Positions 44,858-54,246 of a stretch of DNA of 64,000 bases are shown here, one piece after another. Under the pieces are notes generated by a model. That model was not told the origin of the DNA. It searched no databases and saw only the letters and a program-made list of their open reading frames with translations. The position numbers were made by a program, and so were the translations under genes. Origin of the DNA: CAYRYU01 sp964428355 (GTDB lineage Bacteria; Muiribacteriota; Ozemobacteria; Ozemobacterales; Ozemobacteraceae); contig CAYRYU010000005.1 of NCBI GenBank assembly GCA_964428355.1, forward strand, positions 62,001 through 126,000. The letters are read 5' to 3'. Each line of letters opens with the position of its first letter. Positions within the stretch are counted from its first letter, which is position 1.

Positions 44858-45544
44858 CTAGCTCTTCCGGAAACCGATCGGGGACTTTCTCCGTTTGGAC
44901 GACGAGGACTGGCCGGGGTTGTTTTCGGATCCGGAAATCACGTCTTTCTTGAAATAGGAGATCAGGTAGGCGCACACAAGGTGGTCGAAGATCATGTGAA
45001 GATCCTCGACCGGACCGTATTCGCCTTTTGCGGAAGGGACATGGATCCCGGAGGTGGCGATTCGCCTCAGCTCTCCCCCATCGAAACCGGTGATTGCTAC
45101 TACCTGTCCGCCGCGCTTCAGCGCAAGGCGTGCCGCGGAGAGGATATTCGGAGAGTTTCCGGAGGCCGAAATCGCGACAAGGACGTCGGAGGATCCGAAA
45201 AGGGGGATCAGCTGGCGCGTGAAAATCTCTGCATATCCGAAATCGTTCGCCGCCGCGGTCAATGCGGCGGGATTCCCGGTCAGGCTGATTCCCTTGAAAG
45301 GTTTTCCCCCGGCCGAAACCGAGGTCAGGTCATTCGAAAAGTGGACTGCCGTGGCGGCGCTTCCACCGTTCCCGATGAAGAAAACGCACGCGTCACGGTC
45401 CCGTGCATCCAGAAGGATCTCAATGAAAGTCCGGATCTCTTCCGGATCGATTTTGCGGAAAAGGTCTTTGAGGCCGGAAAAGTAGTTCAACGAGAAGTTG
45501 ATCGGATCAAGGCCGGAAGGAAGTCCTTCGAAATGGTCGGTCAT
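44858..45544 (-). CDS. SIS-domain protein, phosphoheptose isomerase (GmhA)-like
   Basis: A 228-residue sugar isomerase (SIS) fold protein. The GmhA-like motifs are FFIGNGGSAATAVHFSNDL and ISASGNSPNIL, followed by the late block VEDLHMIFDHLVCAYL. GmhA converts sedoheptulose-7-phosphate to heptose-7-phosphate for LPS or other glycans. The basic C-terminal tail (SSSSKRRKS) is extra. ATG 45544 follows GAGGTG; an ATG 30 bases upstream has no ribosome binding site. No other heptose genes are nearby, so the sugar is uncertain. Confidence 0.85.
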   Translation of the reverse strand: MTDHFEGLPSGLDPINFSLNYFSGLKDLFRKIDPEEIRTFIEILLDARDRDACVFFIGNGGSAATAVHFSNDLTSVSAGGKPFKGISLTGNPAALTAAANDFGYAEIFTRQLIPLFGSSDVLVAISASGNSPNILSAARLALKRGGQVVAITGFDGGELRRIATSGIHVPSAKGEYGPVEDLHMIFDHLVCAYLISYFKKDVISGSENNPGQSSSSKRRKSPIGFRKS

Positions 45545-45643
45545 TGGACACCTCGAATCGTTTGGTCGAAACATCGGATCGACTGATCCATTCTTGCAAA
45601 TTCCCCCTTATCCGTCAACTTTGTTCCTTATCGCGGGGGAGTA

Positions 45644-45652
45644 TGGTATAAT
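45644..45652 (+). promoter_or_regulatory. Extended -10 promoter of the cysS operon
   Basis: TGG directly followed by TATAAT (45647-45652) makes an extended -10 element. The best -35 match is weak, as is common for this promoter type. Confidence 0.6.
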
Positions 45653-45688
45653 TGCGGACTTCGACTCCATCATCATTTGGAGGCTTTC

Positions 45689-47137
45689 ATGGCGCTCGTT
45701 CTCTACAACTCCCTTCAAAGAGCAAAGCAGGAGTTCCACCCCCTCGTCGAAGGTCAGGTGGGAATCTATGTGTGCGGACCGACCGTATATGGTCCCCCCC
45801 ACCTCGGCCACGCCAAGAGCTACATCACCTTCGATGTTCTCGTGAAGCATCTTCGGCATTCCGGATTCAGAGTCCGGTATGTCCAGAACATCACCGACGT
45901 GGGCCATCTCACGGACGATGCAGATTCGGGGGAAGACAAGATCCAGAAAAAGGCCCGACTCGACCGGGTACACCCTTTCGAGGTCGTGGACCAGTACATG
46001 TTCACGTATTTCCGAGACATGGAGGCACTCCGGGTCGCGCACCCGAGTTTCTACGTCAGGGCATCACAGCACATAGGCGAACAGATTGAAGCCGTGGAAG
46101 GGCTGCTGCGGAAAGGGCACGCCTACGTCGAGAAGGGAAACGTCTATTTCGACGTCTCATCCTTCAAGGATTACGGAAAGCTCTCAGGGCGGACGCTGGA
46201 TGAGCAACGCGAGGCGGTCCGGGTCGAGGCCCGGTCCGACAAACGCAACCCCAGGGACTTCGCGCTTTGGAAGGTTGCGGAACCCGAACATATCCTGAAG
46301 TGGAATTCTCCGTGGGGTCCGGGGTATCCGGGCTGGCATATCGAATGCTCGGTCATGAGCACCAAGTATCTTGGCGAGACCTTCGACATCCACGGCGGGG
46401 GGCTCGAGAACATGTTCCCTCACCACGAGTGCGAGATCGCTCAGAGCGAAGCGCTGACGGGAAAACCCTTTGCCAGGTTCTGGGTCCACAACAACATGGT
46501 CATGGTCGATGGAGTGAAGATGGGGAAATCCCTCGGAAACTTCAAGACGGTCAGGGATCTCCTTCAAAGCCATTCCGCGGAATCCCTTCGGTATTTCATC
46601 CTATCGACTCATTACCGGTCCCCGACGAATTACACCGAGGATGCCATCAATGCCGCTTCCACAGGCCTGAACCGGCTCATCCAGCTGAATACCCTCATGA
46701 ACGCAACCGAGGCGGGAACCCCCGAAGCCTCGCCGGGAGATCAGGGGATCGCCGACCTCTGTTCCCAGGCTTCGAAGGACATCCGCGAGGCCATGGACAA
46801 CGACATGGATACTCCCGGAGCCATCGCCCATCTGTTCAACCTTGCCACAGCGGTCAACCGGGTTCACGGAACCAGACCCCTTTCCCTTTCGGGCCGGAAA
46901 ACCGTAATTGAGCTCCTCCAAACCTGGGGTTCCAATATCCTCGGGATTCTTCCTCCCCTCGCCGGGACTCCTGAAGCCTTTGACATCGAGCCCCTGATGA
47001 GGATCATCCTCGATCTGCGGAAGGAAATGAAAGCCTCGAAACGGTATGACCTTGCCGACCGGATCCGAGAACAGCTTACTGGAGCGGGAATCGTGATCGA
47101 GGACACCAAGGAAGGGACCCGTTGGAGAAAGTCATGA
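45689..47137 (+). CDS. cysS: Cysteinyl-tRNA synthetase
   Basis: A 482-residue class I synthetase. The HIGH-type motif is HLGH (PTVYGPPHLGHAKSY) and the KMSKS-type motif is KMGKSLGN. Zinc ligands are present as CGPTVY, ECSVM and the FPHHECEIAQSE block. ATG 45689 follows TTTGGAGG; a second ATG 12 bases upstream has poor spacing. The last four bases overlap the mini-RNase III gene, as in the Firmicutes cysS-mrnC-rlmB arrangement. Confidence 0.96.
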   Translation: MALVLYNSLQRAKQEFHPLVEGQVGIYVCGPTVYGPPHLGHAKSYITFDVLVKHLRHSGFRVRYVQNITDVGHLTDDADSGEDKIQKKARLDRVHPFEVVDQYMFTYFRDMEALRVAHPSFYVRASQHIGEQIEAVEGLLRKGHAYVEKGNVYFDVSSFKDYGKLSGRTLDEQREAVRVEARSDKRNPRDFALWKVAEPEHILKWNSPWGPGYPGWHIECSVMSTKYLGETFDIHGGGLENMFPHHECEIAQSEALTGKPFARFWVHNNMVMVDGVKMGKSLGNFKTVRDLLQSHSAESLRYFILSTHYRSPTNYTEDAINAASTGLNRLIQLNTLMNATEAGTPEASPGDQGIADLCSQASKDIREAMDNDMDTPGAIAHLFNLATAVNRVHGTRPLSLSGRKTVIELLQTWGSNILGILPPLAGTPEAFDIEPLMRIILDLRKEMKASKRYDLADRIREQLTGAGIVIEDTKEGTRWRKS

Positions 47138-47589
47138 CCGGGGAAATCCCCCCCAGCGGAATTTCCCCAACGGATTTCGCCATTGGAACCCCCTGGCCGA
47201 GAGAATGCGCCGCCCGAATACCCGCGCGAACCCTGGCTTACATCGGGGATTCCGTTTTTGAGCTCGGGATGCGGCTTTTCCATCTGAAGGAAGGGACAGA
47301 CGAGGCCGGCCACCTCCACGACTCGGTTGTCGGTTTTGTCTGCGCGAAAAACCAGGCCCGCGCTTTCGAACAGCTCTTCGGGGAGGTTTCAGAGCCCGAA
47401 AGGGAGCTTCTCCGATCCTGGCGGAACGTGAAACTTCCCTACCGATCGATGTCGGTATCCCGCGGGGTATATGCTCGCAGCACTGCATTCGAGGCGTGGA
47501 TCGGCTTCCTGTTCCTCACCGGCGACCAGTCCAGGATCAGGGAAATGTTCACCCTTGCACGCGAAATGAGGAGTTCCAATGAAACCTGA
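47134..47589 (+). CDS. mrnC: Mini-ribonuclease III
   Basis: A 151-residue RNase III catalytic domain without a dsRNA-binding domain. The signature LAYIGDSVFEL holds the metal-binding Asp, and YARSTAFEAWIGFLFLTGD the second acidic site. In Bacillus the enzyme matures 23S rRNA ends. ATG 47134 overlaps the cysS stop (ATGA), with GGAGAAAG in front. The neighbouring rRNA methyltransferase supports a role in ribosome maturation. Confidence 0.92.
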   Translation: MTGEIPPSGISPTDFAIGTPWPRECAARIPARTLAYIGDSVFELGMRLFHLKEGTDEAGHLHDSVVGFVCAKNQARAFEQLFGEVSEPERELLRSWRNVKLPYRSMSVSRGVYARSTAFEAWIGFLFLTGDQSRIREMFTLAREMRSSNET

Positions 47590-48643
47590 CTCGAGAAAAG
47601 ACAACCGGATCCCGAAGGGGGGAAGACCTCGGCCCAGCCGCAGTATCCAAACGGAACCCCCTGTCGAATCCAGTAATGATTCCCGGCGCCCTCCCCAACA
47701 TTTTGGGCACGGGGGACAAAGAAGTTCGGGCCGCCGGTCCCGGGGAGAACGTGGAAAGGACAGAGAATCTCGAAGGTTTTCCGGACCCCGGGAGCATAGC
47801 AGGGAAAGGCCCCCCACCGCACCCGGACCGGAAAAAAAGCGAATCCAGGGTCCGCCCCGCCCCGCAGGAAAAAACAGACCGGCTGACCGCGATCGGGACC
47901 CGGGACTTCTGATAAGGGGCCGCCAAGAGATCCTGGAGATGCTGAAAGCTGGGAAAAGCCTCGAAAAGGTTTTGGTTTCTCTTTCGGCACATGGTCCCAT
48001 CATCGAGGAGATCAAGGCCCTCTGCCGGACCACCCGGACCCGGCTCCAACCGATGGACTCGGGGGACTTCCGCCGAAAATTCGGCGAGGACTCCCAGGGA
48101 ATCATCGGGTTCGGTAGCCCCTTTTCCTACGCCTCCGAGACATCGATCTTCGAATCCGTAAGGGGCCAGGAGAAAGTCGTCCTGATAGCCCTGAACGGGG
48201 TCGAAGACCCGGGCAACCTTGGGGCGGTCGTCCGGACGGCCGAAGCGGCCGGTGCCCGCGGGTTGATCATCCCCCTCCACCGTGCGGCGGGGATGACGGA
48301 AGGGGCGATCCAGACGGCCCAGGGGGCTGCCGCTCATCTTCCGGTGGCCCGGGTGCCCAACCTCGGGAACTTCCTGGAAGCGGCAAAAGAAGATGGATTC
48401 TGGGTAATCGGTCTGGATTCCTCTGGAAGGACACGTCTCGACCAGGTCAAGTACCCTTCCAGAGTCGTCCTCGTTTCGGGGGGAGAAAATGTCGGGCTCG
48501 GTCCGCGGCTGCTCTCGATCTGTGACGAGACCGCGTTGATCCCCCTGACGGGCCGGACGACGTCGCTGAATCTTTCGGTCAGTACAGCTGTGTGCCTGTT
48601 CGAGGTGTTGCGCCAATGGGGATTCCCCTCCAGAAAATCCTAA
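47579..48643 (+). CDS. rlmB: TrmH/RlmB-family RNA 2'-O-methyltransferase
   Basis: A 354-residue SpoU-class methyltransferase. After a ~105-residue basic, disordered N-terminal tail come the substrate-binding domain (LIRGRQEILEMLKAGK) and the knotted SPOUT domain with motif 1 (NGVEDPGNLGAVVRTAEA), motif 2 (VSGGENVGL) and motif 3 (IPLTGRTTSLNLSVSTAV). RlmB methylates G2251 of 23S rRNA; YsgA/TrmH-like targets are alternatives. The long Arg/Pro-rich tail is unusual in length. The start overlaps the mrnC end by 11 bases, with GAGGAG in front. Confidence 0.9.
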   Translation: MKPDSRKDNRIPKGGRPRPSRSIQTEPPVESSNDSRRPPQHFGHGGQRSSGRRSRGERGKDRESRRFSGPREHSRERPPTAPGPEKKRIQGPPRPAGKNRPADRDRDPGLLIRGRQEILEMLKAGKSLEKVLVSLSAHGPIIEEIKALCRTTRTRLQPMDSGDFRRKFGEDSQGIIGFGSPFSYASETSIFESVRGQEKVVLIALNGVEDPGNLGAVVRTAEAAGARGLIIPLHRAAGMTEGAIQTAQGAAAHLPVARVPNLGNFLEAAKEDGFWVIGLDSSGRTRLDQVKYPSRVVLVSGGENVGLGPRLLSICDETALIPLTGRTTSLNLSVSTAVCLFEVLRQWGFPSRKS

Positions 48644-48651
48644 TCTTTTTG

Positions 48652-48680
48652 TTGACTTTATCCCCATCCTAGGCTATAAT
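48652..48680 (+). promoter_or_regulatory. Strong promoter of the tRNA-tuf operon
   Basis: TTGACT (48652-48657), 17 bp, TATAAT (48675-48680). It starts nine bases after the rlmB stop and lies about 50 bases before the first tRNA. Confidence 0.88.
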
Positions 48681-48731
48681 CGCCAAATACCGTTTCGCGG
48701 TACAGTTCTTTTCCAATGAAATCGTATCGGT

Positions 48732-48804
48732 GCCGGCGTAGCTCAATTGGCAGAGCAGCTGATTTGTAATCAGCAGGTTGCGGGTTCGAGTCCCATCGTC
48801 GGCT
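48732..48804 (+). tRNA. tRNA-Thr (anticodon TGT)
   Basis: A full cloverleaf of 73 bases: acceptor GCCGGCG/CGTCGGC, anticodon stem GCTGA/TCAGC with loop TTTGTAA, and T-loop TTCGAGT. The 3' CCA is not encoded. Confidence 0.97.
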
Positions 48805-48818
48805 AATCCGATCATCGC

Positions 48819-48901
48819 GGAGAGGTGCCCGAGTGGCTAAAGGGGGCAGACTGTAAATCTGTTGGCTTGCGCCTACGGTGGTTCAAATCCACCCCTCTCC
48901 A
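48819..48901 (+). tRNA. tRNA-Tyr (anticodon GTA)
   Basis: A class II tRNA of 83 bases with a long variable arm. The acceptor is GGAGAGG/CCTCTCC, with anticodon loop CTGTAAA. The 3' CCA is not encoded. Confidence 0.97.
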
Positions 48902-48908
48902 GATGAAT

Positions 48909-48981
48909 GCCCGTGTAGCTCAGTCGGTAGAGCACTTGCATGGTAAGCAAGAGGTCCCCGGTTCAAATCCGGGCGCGGGCT
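48909..48981 (+). tRNA. tRNA-Thr (anticodon GGT)
   Basis: Acceptor GCCCGTG/CGCGGGC, anticodon stem CTTGC/GCAAG with loop ATGGTAA, T-arm CCCGG/CCGGG. The order Thr-Tyr-Thr before tuf resembles the tufB operon of many bacteria, lacking the Gly tRNA. Confidence 0.97.
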
Positions 48982-49020
48982 CTTCGAAACCTCAACACCT
49001 AATCAGGAGGGCCCAATCCA

Positions 49021-50226
<1,206 letters not shown>

Positions 50227-50239
50227 CATCGGAATCCGG

Positions 50240-50268
50240 GGGGCGGGCCGAAGGCCCGCCCCTCCTTT
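50240..50268 (+). terminator. GC-rich hairpin after tuf
   Basis: A 10 bp perfect stem (50240-50249 with 50253-50262), a GAA loop, then TCCTTT. The short T-tract suggests partial termination with read-through to rpmG. Confidence 0.6.
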
Positions 50269-50314
50269 CAAATAAGCAGGGCGGCAGTTCCGTCCAAGAA
50301 ATGAGGTAACCGGT

Positions 50315-50464
50315 ATGCGTGAGCAGATCAATCTGGTTTGCACTAGCTGCAAACGCAAGAATTACACCACGATGAAGAACAAGCGGAACGACCCCGACCG
50401 GATCGAACTCAAGAAATATTGCCCGGCGGAGAGGAAGCACACCCCTCACAAAGAGGGAAAATGA
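50315..50464 (+). CDS. rpmG: Ribosomal protein bL33
   Basis: A 49-residue protein of the large subunit. The start MREQINLVCTSC, then NYTTMKNKRNDPDRIELKKY and the end CPAERKHTPHKE, match bL33. The first Cys pair is present (C9, C12), but the second pair has only C36. Its partner is replaced within CPAER, so zinc binding is probably impaired (an intermediate C+/C- form). GAGGT lies before the ATG. It precedes tRNA-Trp, secE and nusG, as in many bacteria. Confidence 0.93.
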   Translation: MREQINLVCTSCKRKNYTTMKNKRNDPDRIELKKYCPAERKHTPHKEGK

Positions 50465-50519
50465 TCCTCCACTGGCGCGTCGCAGGCCGAGAGCCGATCC
50501 CCAGGGAAGCGACGAAACT

Positions 50520-50592
50520 AGGCCAGTAGCTCAATTGGCAGAGCACCGGTCTCCAAAACCGGGGGTTAGGGGTTCGATTCCCTTCTGGCCTG
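50520..50592 (+). tRNA. tRNA-Trp (anticodon CCA)
   Basis: 73 bases: acceptor AGGCCAG/CTGGCCT, anticodon stem CCGGT/ACCGG with loop CTCCAAA, discriminator G. Its place between rpmG and secE is conserved in many bacteria. Confidence 0.97.
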
Positions 50593-50617
50593 ACGAACAT
50601 CCTTCAACGAGGGGCAC

Positions 50618-50845
50618 ATGGAAAAGTTAAAAACCTTCTTCAACGACATGTCCAGGTATCTTGGCGAAGTCTGGATCGAGGTCCGTCCCCAAAAAGGCCG
50701 CGTTGCCTGGCCGACTCTCGATACGGTGAAGCTTTCGACCAAGGTCGTCATCGCTTCATCGCTTGCTTTGGGTATCTTTATCGGCCTGCTCGATATCATT
50801 TTCGGCAGGTTTCTCTCAATGGTCGTCGGCGCCGGGAAGTTTTGA
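50618..50845 (+). CDS. secE: Preprotein translocase subunit SecE
   Basis: A 75-residue single-TM SecE. The conserved amphipathic stretch (FNDMSRYLGEVWIEVRP, then RVAWPTLDTVKLST) is followed by one transmembrane helix (about 45-66). It stabilises SecY in the translocon. The ATG follows GAGGGG, and nusG starts nine bases after the stop. Confidence 0.95.
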   Translation: MEKLKTFFNDMSRYLGEVWIEVRPQKGRVAWPTLDTVKLSTKVVIASSLALGIFIGLLDIIFGRFLSMVVGAGKF

Positions 50846-50854
50846 GGTTTCGCC

Positions 50855-51400
50855 GTGGACATCATGAAGGCCAAATGGTATGTGATCCATACCCATTCCG
50901 GCTCCGAGTACAAGGTGAAAGCCAACCTGGAACACCGGGTCGAGCTGCTTGGAAAGCAGAACAGCATTTTTGAAGTCCTGGTTCCCACCGAGAATGCCGA
51001 ACGGGTCCAGGATGGAGAGCGGGTAACCCAGAAACGGAAGATCTATCCCGGTTATGTCCTCGTCCAAATGGACATGGACGACGACACCTGGACCGTCGTG
51101 AAAAACACTCCGGGCGTCACCGGCTTCGTCGGACTCGGCGACAAACCCACACCCCTCCATGAAAAGGAAGCCCAGAGCGTCCTTCGGGCGGCGGGAATCG
51201 GGCCGCAGCGCTCTCCCGCCATGACCCCCATCGGTTTCTCCGAGGGCCAGACCGTGAAGATCATCGACGGCCCCTTCACCGATTTCATCGGAGTGATCAA
51301 GGAAATCAACCAGGAAAAGAGGAAGGCCAAGATTCTGGTCTTCATTTTCGGCCGCGACACCGCGATCGAAGTCGATCTCATTCAGCTCGAAGAAGCGTAA
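50855..51400 (+). CDS. nusG: Transcription termination/antitermination factor NusG
   Basis: A 181-residue protein: an NGN domain (KWYVIHTHSGSEYKVKANLE) and a C-terminal KOW domain (EGQTVKIIDGPFTDFIGVI). It binds RNA polymerase and couples to Rho or ribosomal protein S10. The start is GTG 50855, seven bases after GAGGT; the internal ATG at 50864 has no ribosome binding site. Confidence 0.95.
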   Translation: MDIMKAKWYVIHTHSGSEYKVKANLEHRVELLGKQNSIFEVLVPTENAERVQDGERVTQKRKIYPGYVLVQMDMDDDTWTVVKNTPGVTGFVGLGDKPTPLHEKEAQSVLRAAGIGPQRSPAMTPIGFSEGQTVKIIDGPFTDFIGVIKEINQEKRKAKILVFIFGRDTAIEVDLIQLEEA

Positions 51401-51418
51401 TAACAAGGAGTTTGACCT

Positions 51419-51847
51419 ATGGCCAAGAAAGTTGCCGCACTCGTTAAATTGCAGATTCCCGCCGGCAAGGCGAATCCGGCCCCCCCGGTCGGTCCGGCTC
51501 TTGGCCAGCATGGTGTCAACATCATGGACTTCTGCAAGAACTTCAACTCCCGGACGCAGAAGGAAGGGGATTCCATCATCCCCGTCGTGATCACGATCTA
51601 CAGCGACAGGTCCTATTCCTTCATCACCCGGACCCCGCCCGTCGCATTCCTTCTGAAGAAAGCCGCGAAGCTCGAGAAGGGGAACGCGACCCCAGGCCGG
51701 ACAAAGCAGGGAAAGGTCACCCTCGCCCAGGTCAAGGAGATCGCCCAGAAGAAAATGCCCGATCTGACTGCCGCAAGCATCGAGGCCGCCATCAAGACGG
51801 TCAAGGGAACCGCGCGGTCGATGGGTCTTGAGGTCGTGGACAAATGA
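51419..51847 (+). CDS. rplK: Ribosomal protein uL11
   Basis: A 142-residue protein with the typical N-terminal block LQIPAGKANPAPPVGPALGQ and the C-terminal RNA-binding domain (TVKGTARSMGLEV). It binds the GTPase-associated centre of 23S rRNA. AAGGAG precedes the ATG. Confidence 0.97.
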   Translation: MAKKVAALVKLQIPAGKANPAPPVGPALGQHGVNIMDFCKNFNSRTQKEGDSIIPVVITIYSDRSYSFITRTPPVAFLLKKAAKLEKGNATPGRTKQGKVTLAQVKEIAQKKMPDLTAASIEAAIKTVKGTARSMGLEVVDK

Positions 51848-51880
51848 CCCACGAACTCGGTCAGCAGCAGCTTGCACAGC

Positions 51881-51959
51881 GTCAGCGAGAGCTGACACGG
51901 CGTCAGCAGTAGCTGACTCGGCGTCAGCAGTAGCTGACTCGGCGTCAGCAGTAGCTGAC
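51881..51959 (+). repeat. Four 21 bp-period hairpin repeats between rplK and rplA
   Basis: Hairpins at 51881-51896, 51902-51917, 51923-51938 and 51944-51959, each GTCAGC - four bases - GCTGAC. The loops are GAGA in the first and AGTA in the others. A degenerate copy (GTCAGC..GCTTGC) lies just before. The rest of the 320 bp space holds the gap and a short leader with AAAGGAGG for rplA. Copy number may be under- or overcounted because of the adjoining assembly gap. Confidence 0.9.
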
Positions 51960-52007
51960 ACGGCGTCGGGTTTTACCGGCGTTCAATCACTGAAGAAAGG
52001 AGGACAG

Positions 52008-52107
52008 NNNNNNNNNNNNNNNNNNNNNNNNNNNNNNNNNNNNNNNNNNNNNNNNNNNNNNNNNNNNNNNNNNNNNNNNNNNNNNNNNNNNNNNNNNNNN
52101 NNNNNNN
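52008..52107. other. Scaffold gap of 100 N
   Basis: Exactly 100 N between two identical 55-base sequences (51953-52007 and 52108-52162). As at the first gap, the contigs overlap by one k-mer, so the real distance between rplK and rplA is probably 155 bases shorter. Confidence 0.93.
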
Positions 52108-52166
52108 AGCTGACACGGCGTCGGGTTTTACCGGCGTTCAATCACTGAAGAAAGGAGGACAGGGAA

Positions 52167-52886
52167 ATGCCGAAACACTCCAAGCGTTTTTCAACACTGG
52201 CTTCAAAGCACCAGGTTCCGGGTAAGCTTCTGCCCTCTCTGGAAGCTTTCACGATGGTGAAGACCTGCGCGACCGCCAAGTTCGATGAAACCATCGATGT
52301 CAGCGTCCGCACCGGGCTCGATCCGAAGTATGCGGATCAACAGCTCAGGGGCAGCGTCGTTCTTCCCCACGGAATCGGTAAAACCACCCGGGTCGTCGTT
52401 TTCGCAGCGGGCGAGAAGGCGAAGGAAGCCGAGGGCGCGGGAGCAGACTTCGTGGGCGCCCAGGATCTGGTCGCCAAGATCGAAGGAGGCTGGACGGATT
52501 TCGATGCCGCCGTCGCTACACCCGACATGATGAAGTTCGTCGGGAAGCTCGGCCGCATTCTCGGACCCCGCAACCTGATGCCCAATCCCAAAGTCGGGAC
52601 GGTCACCCAGGACATCGGGAAAGTGGTCACCGAGTTGAAATCCGGAAAAGTGCAGTATCGTGTCGAAAAGGCCGGGATCATCCATTCGGTGATCGGAAAG
52701 GCTTCTTTCGGGCCGCAGAAGCTGCACGAAAACTTCCTGGCCTTTTTCCAGGCGATCCTGAAGGCGAAGCCTTCCGGCGCCAAGGGCACCTACATCAAAT
52801 CCTGCACCGTCAGTTCCACAATGGGCCCCGGGTTCGACCTTGACACCAATTCCGCCCGGGCCGAGGTGGAAAAGACTTCAGTCTGA
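52167..52886 (+). CDS. rplA: Ribosomal protein uL1
   Basis: A 239-residue protein of the L1 stalk. It has the signature GRILGPRNLMPNPKVGTVT and the domain II block VRTGLDPKYADQQLRGSVV. L1 often represses its own operon by binding an mRNA mimic of its rRNA site. The ATG follows AAAGGAGG with eight bases between. Confidence 0.96.
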   Translation: MPKHSKRFSTLASKHQVPGKLLPSLEAFTMVKTCATAKFDETIDVSVRTGLDPKYADQQLRGSVVLPHGIGKTTRVVVFAAGEKAKEAEGAGADFVGAQDLVAKIEGGWTDFDAAVATPDMMKFVGKLGRILGPRNLMPNPKVGTVTQDIGKVVTELKSGKVQYRVEKAGIIHSVIGKASFGPQKLHENFLAFFQAILKAKPSGAKGTYIKSCTVSSTMGPGFDLDTNSARAEVEKTSV

Positions 52887-52900
52887 TCTTTCCAATCACA

Positions 52901-52964
52901 GGTTTCTGGTCAAAGACCGCAGGTCGTTCTTGTTAAAGGCTGATTGCCAGCCTGCCGAGACCGG
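52901..52964 (+). ncRNA. L10 leader-type regulatory RNA
   Basis: The closing stem GGTTTC (52901-52906) pairs with GAGACC (52957-52962), and GCAGG (52919-52923) pairs with CCTGC (52951-52955). The internal sequences CAAAGACCGCAGG and CCTGCCGAGA match the known L10 leader pattern, where the L10-L12 complex binds its own mRNA. It lies directly upstream of an attenuator hairpin and rplJ. Confidence 0.75.
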
Positions 52965-52985
52965 GAAATCGCATCGAATCATCGA

Positions 52986-53023
52986 GGGTTTCCGGATCGG
53001 TATTCGGAAACCCTTTTTATTTT
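52986..53023 (+). terminator. Attenuator terminator upstream of rplJ
   Basis: A 9 bp stem (52986-52994 with 53005-53013) followed by TTTTTATTTT, located between the L10 leader and the rplJ start. This is the layout of L10-leader attenuation. Confidence 0.85.
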
Positions 53024-53047
53024 GGTCGCAAAGGAGGTGAAACAAAA

Positions 53048-53584
53048 ATGCGTGATATTTCCAACAAGGAGAAATACGTCGAGTTCTTCCAGGACAAGCT
53101 GAGCAAGGCAAAGGTTCTCGTTCTTTCCAGCTGTGAAGGAGTGACCGTCGACCAGATGACCGCCCTGCGGAAAAACATCCGGCAGACGGGGGACGAGATC
53201 AGGGTCGTGAAGAACACCCTTGTCAAGCGAGCTCTACACAACCTGAACATCAAGGATCTCGACAAGTACATGGAGGGTTCGACCGCTGTGACCTTCGGGT
53301 ACAGCGATCCTGTCGCACCGGTCAAAACCCTTTTCGATTTTGCGGGGAAAGCCCAGAAGTTCGTGTTCAAGGCCGGCTTCATGCAGGAGAAACTCCTGTC
53401 GGTCAAGGAACTCGAAACCCTCTCCAAGCTCCCCGGACGAACCCAGCTGCTGAGCATGCTGCTCTCCACCATGGTCGGCCCCATCCGGAACATGCTTTCC
53501 GTATGCCAAGGTCCCATCCGCAAGCTGGTCTACGCTCTCCAGGCAATCAAGGAAAAGAAGGAAAAAGCCGGCCAGGCCGGTTGA
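53048..53584 (+). CDS. rplJ: Ribosomal protein uL10
   Basis: A 178-residue base of the L7/L12 stalk. It has the N-terminal rRNA-binding region (VLVLSSCEGVTVDQMTALRK, then RVVKNTLVKRAL) and a C-terminal helix for L12 binding. AAAGGAGG stands before the ATG. It is controlled by the leader and attenuator just upstream. Confidence 0.96.
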   Translation: MRDISNKEKYVEFFQDKLSKAKVLVLSSCEGVTVDQMTALRKNIRQTGDEIRVVKNTLVKRALHNLNIKDLDKYMEGSTAVTFGYSDPVAPVKTLFDFAGKAQKFVFKAGFMQEKLLSVKELETLSKLPGRTQLLSMLLSTMVGPIRNMLSVCQGPIRKLVYALQAIKEKKEKAGQAG

Positions 53585-53637
53585 GACGCGGGATTTTCCC
53601 GCATTTGAACTGAACGAACATCATAAGGAGTTTGAAA

Positions 53638-54009
<372 letters not shown>

Positions 54010-54034
54010 TATTCGGATCGCGAAAGATCCAAAG

Positions 54035-54064
54035 GGGCGGGTTTCGACCCGCCCTTTTTCTTTT
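54035..54064 (+). terminator. Strong terminator after rplL
   Basis: An 8 bp GC-rich stem (54035-54042 with 54047-54054), a TTCG loop, then TTTTTCTTTT. It separates rplL from whatever follows, so rpoBC are not part of this operon. Confidence 0.93.
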
Positions 54065-54080
54065 CCCGCCCTCGGAGCCA

Positions 54081-54246
54081 CCACAAAGATACCAAGCACA
54101 CAAAGGGCACGAAGAAACAGATTATGCTCCGAAAGGGGTTTCTGTCGCCTTGTCTCAGGCGTTTTTTTTGCCTTCGGGCTTTTTCCTGGAGGGTCTTGTT
54201 TTCTTCACGGTCTTTGCGGTCTTTTTGTCCCTGGTTTCTTCGTGGT
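54081..54246. repeat. Low-complexity ACCAAG/CACAAAG-type repeats
   Basis: Two patches (54081-54120 and 54197-54246) built from short variants of CACAAAG, ACCAAG and GCACGAAG. The second is translated as the tail of the larE gene. Similar degenerate tracts occur in intergenic regions of many environmental bacteria. Confidence 0.55.

Noticed and set aside
51881..51959. The 21 bp repeats as a CRISPR array or a coding gene
   Set aside because: There are no unique spacers. The only open frame through them is an Ala/Ser/Asp repeat peptide that runs into the gap and has no homologue-like features.
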